DNA of 10,058 nt from assembly GCA_003219995.1 (NCBI GenBank), contig QHRC01000012.1, positions 1 to 10,058 on the forward strand, read 5' to 3'. Positions 7,501 to 10,058 of the stretch are shown in pieces; within the stretch, counting starts at the first letter, position 1; each line of letters starts with the position of its first letter. This DNA comes from Verrucomicrobiota bacterium (GTDB lineage: Bacteria > Verrucomicrobiota > Verrucomicrobiia > Chthoniobacterales > UBA10450). Made by a program: the position numbers and the translations under genes. The notes below the pieces were generated by a model, which was not told where the DNA came from, did no database searches, and worked only from the letters and a program-made list of their open reading frames with translations.

Positions 7501-7772
7501 AGGTCAAGACGAAAAGCTCTGAGGGAACACTCGCTTTTCCCAGCATGCTCAACGAAAAATTCGACACTTTCAGCCACGCGATCGACGCCGGCGACTCCGC
7601 ACCAACCAAGTCGCATCTGGACGTTTTCCAAGCCCTGAGCGACCAGCTCGACCAGCAGGTAAAAAAGTGGGCGCAAATCAAGAGCGACGACGTACCGAAG
7701 GTGAGCGCATTAATCAAACAGCTTGACTTACCCGCTCTCGTCATCAGCGGCAAAACCGAAGCCAAGCAATAG
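4575..7772 (+). CDS. exported Asp-box / BNR-repeat (sortilin-like, VPS10-type) beta-propeller protein
   Basis: 1065 residues, often annotated as a glycosyl hydrolase or WD40/YVTN/BNR-like protein. A signal peptide covers 1-29 (hydrophobic 10-22, cleavage near IFAAS). Eleven Asp-box motifs (S/T-x-D-x-G-x-T/H-W/F) occur near residues 89, 143, 194, 252, 301, 347, 388, 532, 599, 651 and 695, enough for one or two large propellers. The regularly placed DPxNxxxVYAG-like strands agree. Residues about 785-890 look like a FlgD-type Ig domain (IDILDASGKLVRHL, NRFAWDLRYD, LPGEYQVKLTV). Residues 905-1050 are helical and rich in charged residues and Gln, likely a coiled-coil bundle. No catalytic pair of a known sialidase can be assigned, so an enzymatic role is unproven; protein binding or extracellular polymer handling is possible. 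It would act in the periplasm or outside. The ATG is preceded by AGGCGG, too close to be a good ribosome site. It is followed on the opposite strand by a degraded gene. Confidence 0.85.
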   Translation: MITSSLRFRLFAQLVLAAVVLADSSIFAASPTPRTSRTLAGAIDEKVFNGMQWRQIGPFRGGRALAIEGIPDEPDIYYFGAVAGGVWKTIDGGANWKPLFDKADISSIGAIAVAPSDHNVVYAGTGEAAIRGNTTYGTGVYKSIDAGNTWKNVGLKDTRQIGALIVDPRNADVVLIAALGHAFGPNQERGIFRTTDGGKTWAKVLSKDENTGGVDVVFDPHNPNIVFASLWQARRQPWFFSSGGPGSGLYRSEDNGVTWKRLEGNGLPEGILGKIGIAVSGADSNRVYAIIEAKEGGLYRSDDAGQHWSRVNDDGRFRQRAWYFSKVYADPKSADTVYLLNTGAFRSVDGGKTFNLLPARHGDHHGLWIDPQNPNRIANVNDGGASISTDGGKTWTTLNNQPTAQFYHVAVDNAFPYHIYGAQQDNSNVGIASRSDSGVIGRENWFIAGDGECGFVVPDPRDWHIIYSNSEGYAVRYDKNKEDIQDISPVPLDNSGHGAVDLAHRFQWVSPLMLSPHDPDTLYTAAECVFKSADHGQSWTQISGDLTRNDKSKQQPSGGPLTNDITSVEYYDTVFALTESPVKKGTLWAGTDDGLVHVTTDDGQHWSNVTPKMPEWSTVDLIDASPQDGSTAYVAADRHKLDDFKPYIFKTTDLGKTWSAIVNGIPEGAYVHAVREDPKKRGLLYAGTELGVFVSFDSGTHWQPLQLNLPISPIHDLVVKDDDLVAATHGRSFWVLDDVTPLRQVTTQSAQADTILYQPETALRLHYPEEIDKRQPVGDNPPPGAIIDYYFKSAPKDEVTIDILDASGKLVRHLSSKEKKNGAQPPEWPDRVERAKTIPANEGMNRFAWDLRYDDPVQIPGAFYPGNGPKGPLALPGEYQVKLTVSGKSQNTPLHLAIDPRTKGAEPALQKQFDLSKRVNDRISELHQAVNEIREVKSQIQSLHKRFEDDPRLKAALTAADDLDHKMSDVEQQLVQVKTKSSEGTLAFPSMLNEKFDTFSHAIDAGDSAPTKSHLDVFQALSDQLDQQVKKWAQIKSDDVPKVSALIKQLDLPALVISGKTEAKQ

Positions 7773-7774
7773 CG

Positions 7775-7870
7775 TTACAACTTATCAACATTGTACTTTC
7801 CGGGGCCGACGAAAAGGAGGCTGAAAAGCAAAATCGGCATCTCCAGGGCGGGCAGTCACGTATAAAAGTC
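7775..7870 (-). pseudogene. decayed 3' end of a DoxX-like membrane protein gene
   Basis: Translated on the minus strand, this stretch gives GDFYT, an in-frame TGA, then LPALEMPILLFSLLFV followed by GPGKYNVDKL and a TAA stop at 7775-7777. A hydrophobic helix followed by GPGxYxxD and a short end is how many DoxX-family proteins finish. The rest of the gene is absent. Upstream of the fragment the DNA turns into hairpin-forming repeats. The fragment lies tail-to-tail with the Asp-box protein gene, 2 bp past its stop. Family assignment rests on a short match seen by eye. Confidence 0.4.
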
Positions 7871-7878
7871 GCCGCGAC

Positions 7879-7907
7879 TGTAGTCGGCTCTTTTCATGTT
7901 GGAGAGC
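7879..7907 (+). repeat. degenerate REP-like hairpin
   Basis: It starts with TGTAG and has the stem GCTCT (7887-7891) and AGAGC (7903-7907) around an 11-base loop. Its position relative to the palindrome at 7916-7941 mirrors the better-kept pair at 8674-8735, so it is probably a worn partner unit. Confidence 0.3.
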
Positions 7908-7915
7908 AGATTGAC

Positions 7916-7941
7916 TTCGGCGGTCACAGACCGCCGCTACA
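7916..7941 (-). repeat. REP-like palindrome, copy 1
   Basis: A perfect 8-bp stem CGGCGGTC / GACCGCCG closes on an ACA loop (7918-7936) and is followed by CTACA. The 26 bases are identical to 8710-8735. The element lies 20 bp before the likely ATG of the nucleotidyltransferase gene and inside the open frame that extends upstream of it. Confidence 0.75.
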
Positions 7942-7961
7942 GTTACTTTCGGAATTGGCTT

Positions 7962-8678
7962 ATGACCAGGGTCGATAAGGCGGTTTTACTTGCGGCTGGG
8001 CGCGGCACGCGCATGCGCGAGCTTACGGTCGATCTGCCGAAACCGATGATCAAAGTGCGGGAGAAGCCAATTCTCCTGCATATTGTTGAAGGATTGCAGA
8101 CCGCGGGAATTAAAAACTTTTTAATTATCGTCGGCTATCACAGCGACACGGTTCGAGACTACTTTGGCGATGGCACATGCTTTGGTCTGCGAATTAATTA
8201 CGCCATGCAAGCCGTGCAGGATGGAACCGGTCGCGTCGTCGATCTTGCGCGCGATTTCGTCGGCGATGCGCCCTTCGTTTTGAGTTACGGCGATATCCTG
8301 GTCGATCCGCGAAACTATAAATCAATTGTCGATCTTGCGGACGACGCCGAGGCCATCATCAGCGTGAAACGCAACGAAGACGTGAGCCAAGGCGGAGCTG
8401 TTTTTCTGAACGCGCAAATGGAACTTGTCGATCTTCGCGAGAAGGCGAAGCCGGGTGAAGAGACCAGTCCGTGGTACAACGCCGGTCTTTATGCGTTTCG
8501 GCCGAGCATTTTTGAGTTCACCGCAAAATTACAACCATCACCGCGCGGCGAGTACGAATTGACGGACGCGATTCGCGAAATGGCTCAGTCAGGCAAGAAA
8601 GTGAAAGCGCTCGAACTCGTTGGCGACTGGGCCGATGTGCGCGACCCGGAAATTTTAGCGAAGTTGAATCGGCTGTAG
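7962..8678 (+). CDS. sugar-phosphate nucleotidyltransferase (NTP_transferase family)
   Basis: 238 residues from the preferred start. This cytoplasmic enzyme family transfers a nucleoside monophosphate from an NTP to a sugar 1-phosphate, making activated sugars for cell-surface polymers. The signature LLAAGRGTRMRELTVDLPKP (residues 9-28) holds the nucleotide-binding loop and the lysine K27. YGD at 109-111 provides the metal-binding aspartate D111. NAGLYAF (173-179), GEYELTDAI (196-204) and DWADVRDPE (222-230) are further family blocks. No C-terminal acyltransferase domain follows, so it is not a full GlmU; it resembles RmlA- or MurU-type single-domain enzymes, and the sugar cannot be told. The frame is open upstream to an ATG at 7896, but those 22 residues are encoded by repeat DNA, so ATG 7962 (MTRVDKAVLLAAG) is chosen. 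The TAG stop lies inside a REP-like unit. Confidence 0.85.
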   Translation: MTRVDKAVLLAAGRGTRMRELTVDLPKPMIKVREKPILLHIVEGLQTAGIKNFLIIVGYHSDTVRDYFGDGTCFGLRINYAMQAVQDGTGRVVDLARDFVGDAPFVLSYGDILVDPRNYKSIVDLADDAEAIISVKRNEDVSQGGAVFLNAQMELVDLREKAKPGEETSPWYNAGLYAFRPSIFEFTAKLQPSPRGEYELTDAIREMAQSGKKVKALELVGDWADVRDPEILAKLNRL

Positions 8679-8699
8679 CGGCGCTCTATGAGCGTCGTT
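8674..8699 (+). repeat. REP-like palindrome, opposite orientation, variant unit
   Basis: It reads TGTAGCGGCG, then CTCTATGAGC, then GTCGTT. It has the same layout as the reverse complement of the 7916-7941 unit but a changed stem (CTC-TAT-GAG). Its TAG at 8676-8678 is the stop codon of the nucleotidyltransferase gene. Confidence 0.65.
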
Positions 8700-8709
8700 C
8701 TCTCTGGTT

Positions 8710-8735
8710 TTCGGCGGTCACAGACCGCCGCTACA
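8710..8735 (-). repeat. REP-like palindrome, copy 2
   Basis: Identical over 26 bases to 7916-7941. Its end CGCCGCTACA (8726-8735) is the exact reverse complement of TGTAGCGGCG (8674-8683), so it and the preceding unit form a paired inverted structure (10-bp outer stem, two inner hairpins). The pair occupies nearly all of the space between two convergent genes and could end or stabilise both transcripts. No T run follows. Confidence 0.75.
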
Positions 8736-8743
8736 ACGATGTT

Positions 8744-10058
8744 CTACTTAATCGCGACCGGTTTCTGTGATTCGACAACCAGTTTCTCAAAGCGCGGATC
8801 GCCACGCAATGGATCCCAGAACGGCAGCAGTTTCAATTGGCCGTAACTGAGGCTGCTTGGACGGCGGATGACGCTGGCAAGCTGTTCGCAGGCGAGATCT
8901 TTGTCACCAATCCATGCAGCGATCACGGCCAAATACTTAACCATGGCCGTACCATTCATCGAATCTTTTTCCACGGGAAGAAGCTCGACTGCGCGCCGGC
9001 CTTCGCGTAGCGCTTCCTCTTTCCGGCCGAGACCGGCGTCGATCAAACCAAGCACGCACCGCGCCGGGCCGTAATTTGGTTGAGCTTGGATGATTTTCTC
9101 CTGCTCCGCGCGTGCAGCGATAAAAGCCGACCGCGCTTTCTCATCGTCTTTTGTCATACGCGCGATGACGCCTTCTGCAAATGGACGATTGAAAAAAACA
9201 TTATCGGAGAAGCCAATTGGCTCTTCGCCAAACGCGATCAAGGCATCTTTTGCAGCGGCGGCGTCGCGTTCGGCCAGTGCGCAAATAAGCCAAACATTAG
9301 CGATACTCGGCACCGCGGCAGGATTTGTGGCCCGAACTGAATCGATTGTTTGATGCAACGGTCGGGTATCGGCTTTCCAATCAAAGTCGAGGCCCGCAAG
9401 CGATACTTTCGTAACGGCATCGTTAGGTACAAAAGCCAATACACGCACCAACGACGGTTTTGCTTCTGCATAGCGCCGAAGGAGCCAGTAATTCGCTGCC
9501 ACGCCCGTCTGCAGCAGTTCAATATCGCGCGGGTTCAGCTCCACCGCGCGCTCAAGATTTCGCGTGGATTCTTCCCAGTGCCCTTGACGCCTCTGAATGA
9601 GGCCTGTCCACCGGAATATCCGCGCATCGTTAGGCAACGTCTGGCGGGCAACTTCCAGTTCAGCCAAAGCACCGTCATAATCGAGGTATCCCCAATAAAG
9701 GTTTTGCCCACGCGCAAGATGCGTTTCACCAGCATCCGGACGAAGGCGAGAGGCCACCTGTAGGGCTGCTTCCGCTAGGGCCAGGCGCGCCGATGTATGG
9801 TCGAGGCCGTAAAAATAAAGCGCGTCATGAGCGTAGGCGAGCTGGCAATATGCATCAAAAAACGATGGATCACGTCCGACAGCCCGGTTCAGCAGATCGA
9901 CTGCCTGTTGTAAACCCGCTTTCCCACTGGAGCTTGGCGTCAGAAGAATATTTTTGGCGCGCGCGTAAAGATCGAACGCGCTGATATCGCTTGTCGGAGG
10001 ACGTTCGATAGCGCTCTCTTCACGTGGTGAAAGCTTGGCCTGCAACTGATCGGCAATC
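8744..10058 (-). CDS. TPR-repeat protein, 3' part (gene continues past the right edge)
   Basis: The minus-strand frame is open to the window end. The first visible residues, IADQLQAKLSPREESAIE, are not a start; the TTG at 10045 is internal. About 437 residues are visible. After a linker (PPTSDISAFDLYARAK) there is a tandem tetratricopeptide-repeat region with typical helix pairs, for example QAVDLLNRAVGRDPSFFDAY, GALAELEVARQTLPNDARIF and ESTRNLERAVELNPRDIELL. The C-terminus has a conserved-looking FWDPLRGDPRFEKLVVESQ. The LQAKLSP...TTD-x-x-A-Y/F-x-LY linker followed by TPRs is seen in large proteins whose N-terminus is a protein kinase, adenylate cyclase or winged-helix DNA-binding domain, so a signalling or regulatory N-terminal domain is expected off the edge, but this cannot be seen. 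It is convergent with the nucleotidyltransferase gene. Confidence 0.8.
   Translation of the reverse strand, partial: IADQLQAKLSPREESAIERPPTSDISAFDLYARAKNILLTPSSSGKAGLQQAVDLLNRAVGRDPSFFDAYCQLAYAHDALYFYGLDHTSARLALAEAALQVASRLRPDAGETHLARGQNLYWGYLDYDGALAELEVARQTLPNDARIFRWTGLIQRRQGHWEESTRNLERAVELNPRDIELLQTGVAANYWLLRRYAEAKPSLVRVLAFVPNDAVTKVSLAGLDFDWKADTRPLHQTIDSVRATNPAAVPSIANVWLICALAERDAAAAKDALIAFGEEPIGFSDNVFFNRPFAEGVIARMTKDDEKARSAFIAARAEQEKIIQAQPNYGPARCVLGLIDAGLGRKEEALREGRRAVELLPVEKDSMNGTAMVKYLAVIAAWIGDKDLACEQLASVIRRPSSLSYGQLKLLPFWDPLRGDPRFEKLVVESQKPVAIK

Noticed and set aside
1..10058. tRNA, rRNA or riboswitch genes
   Set aside because: No cloverleaf with a TTCRANNC arm, no rRNA conserved segment and no riboswitch consensus was recognised by eye on either strand.

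Overview
The window looks like chromosomal DNA from a soil-type, Gram-negative bacterium, most likely a verrucomicrobium of the Chthoniobacterales/Udaeobacter kind. This is inferred from gene content (an Asp-box repeat protein, a secreted carboxypeptidase-regulatory-like protein, a TPR protein with the LQAKLSP...FWDPLRGDPRFEK pattern), few clear Shine-Dalgarno sites, and dispersed REP-like palindromes. No rRNA or marker gene is present, so the phylum is an inference; Acidobacteria is the main alternative.

Region 1 (1 to about 1860) is a short array of integron-type gene cassettes, all read on the + strand. The attC-like sites share the 3' half CAGCGGTGGCT...CTCGTTAGG at 1-30, 715-744 and 1438-1468. 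Between them lie an SRPBCC/AHSA1-like protein, a RibD-C/dihydrofolate-reductase-like protein broken by one extra G, and a small two-helix membrane protein. The cassette ends match as the integron model predicts: GTTAGGCGGC opens cassette 1 and GCCGCCTAAC closes it, while GTTAGGTGT opens cassette 3 and ACACCTAAC closes it. No integrase gene is visible. The array continues off the left edge and decays on the right.

Region 2 (1906-7772) holds ordinary chromosomal genes. A minus-strand secreted carboxypeptidase-regulatory-like protein (1906-2442) is divergent from a two-gene unit: an FTR1-family iron permease (2629-3681) and, 5 bp later, an exported probable outer-membrane beta-barrel protein (3687-4484). 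A 14-bp perfect palindrome (4510-4523) precedes a 1065-residue exported Asp-box/BNR-repeat protein (4575-7772).

Region 3 (7773-10058) has what looks like the decayed 3' end of a DoxX-like gene on the minus strand, then a sugar-nucleotidyltransferase gene (7962-8678) bracketed by REP-like palindromes. One palindrome has pushed the open frame upstream of the likely start and another contains the stop codon. Converging on it from the right edge is the 3' part of a TPR-protein gene (8744 to beyond 10058).
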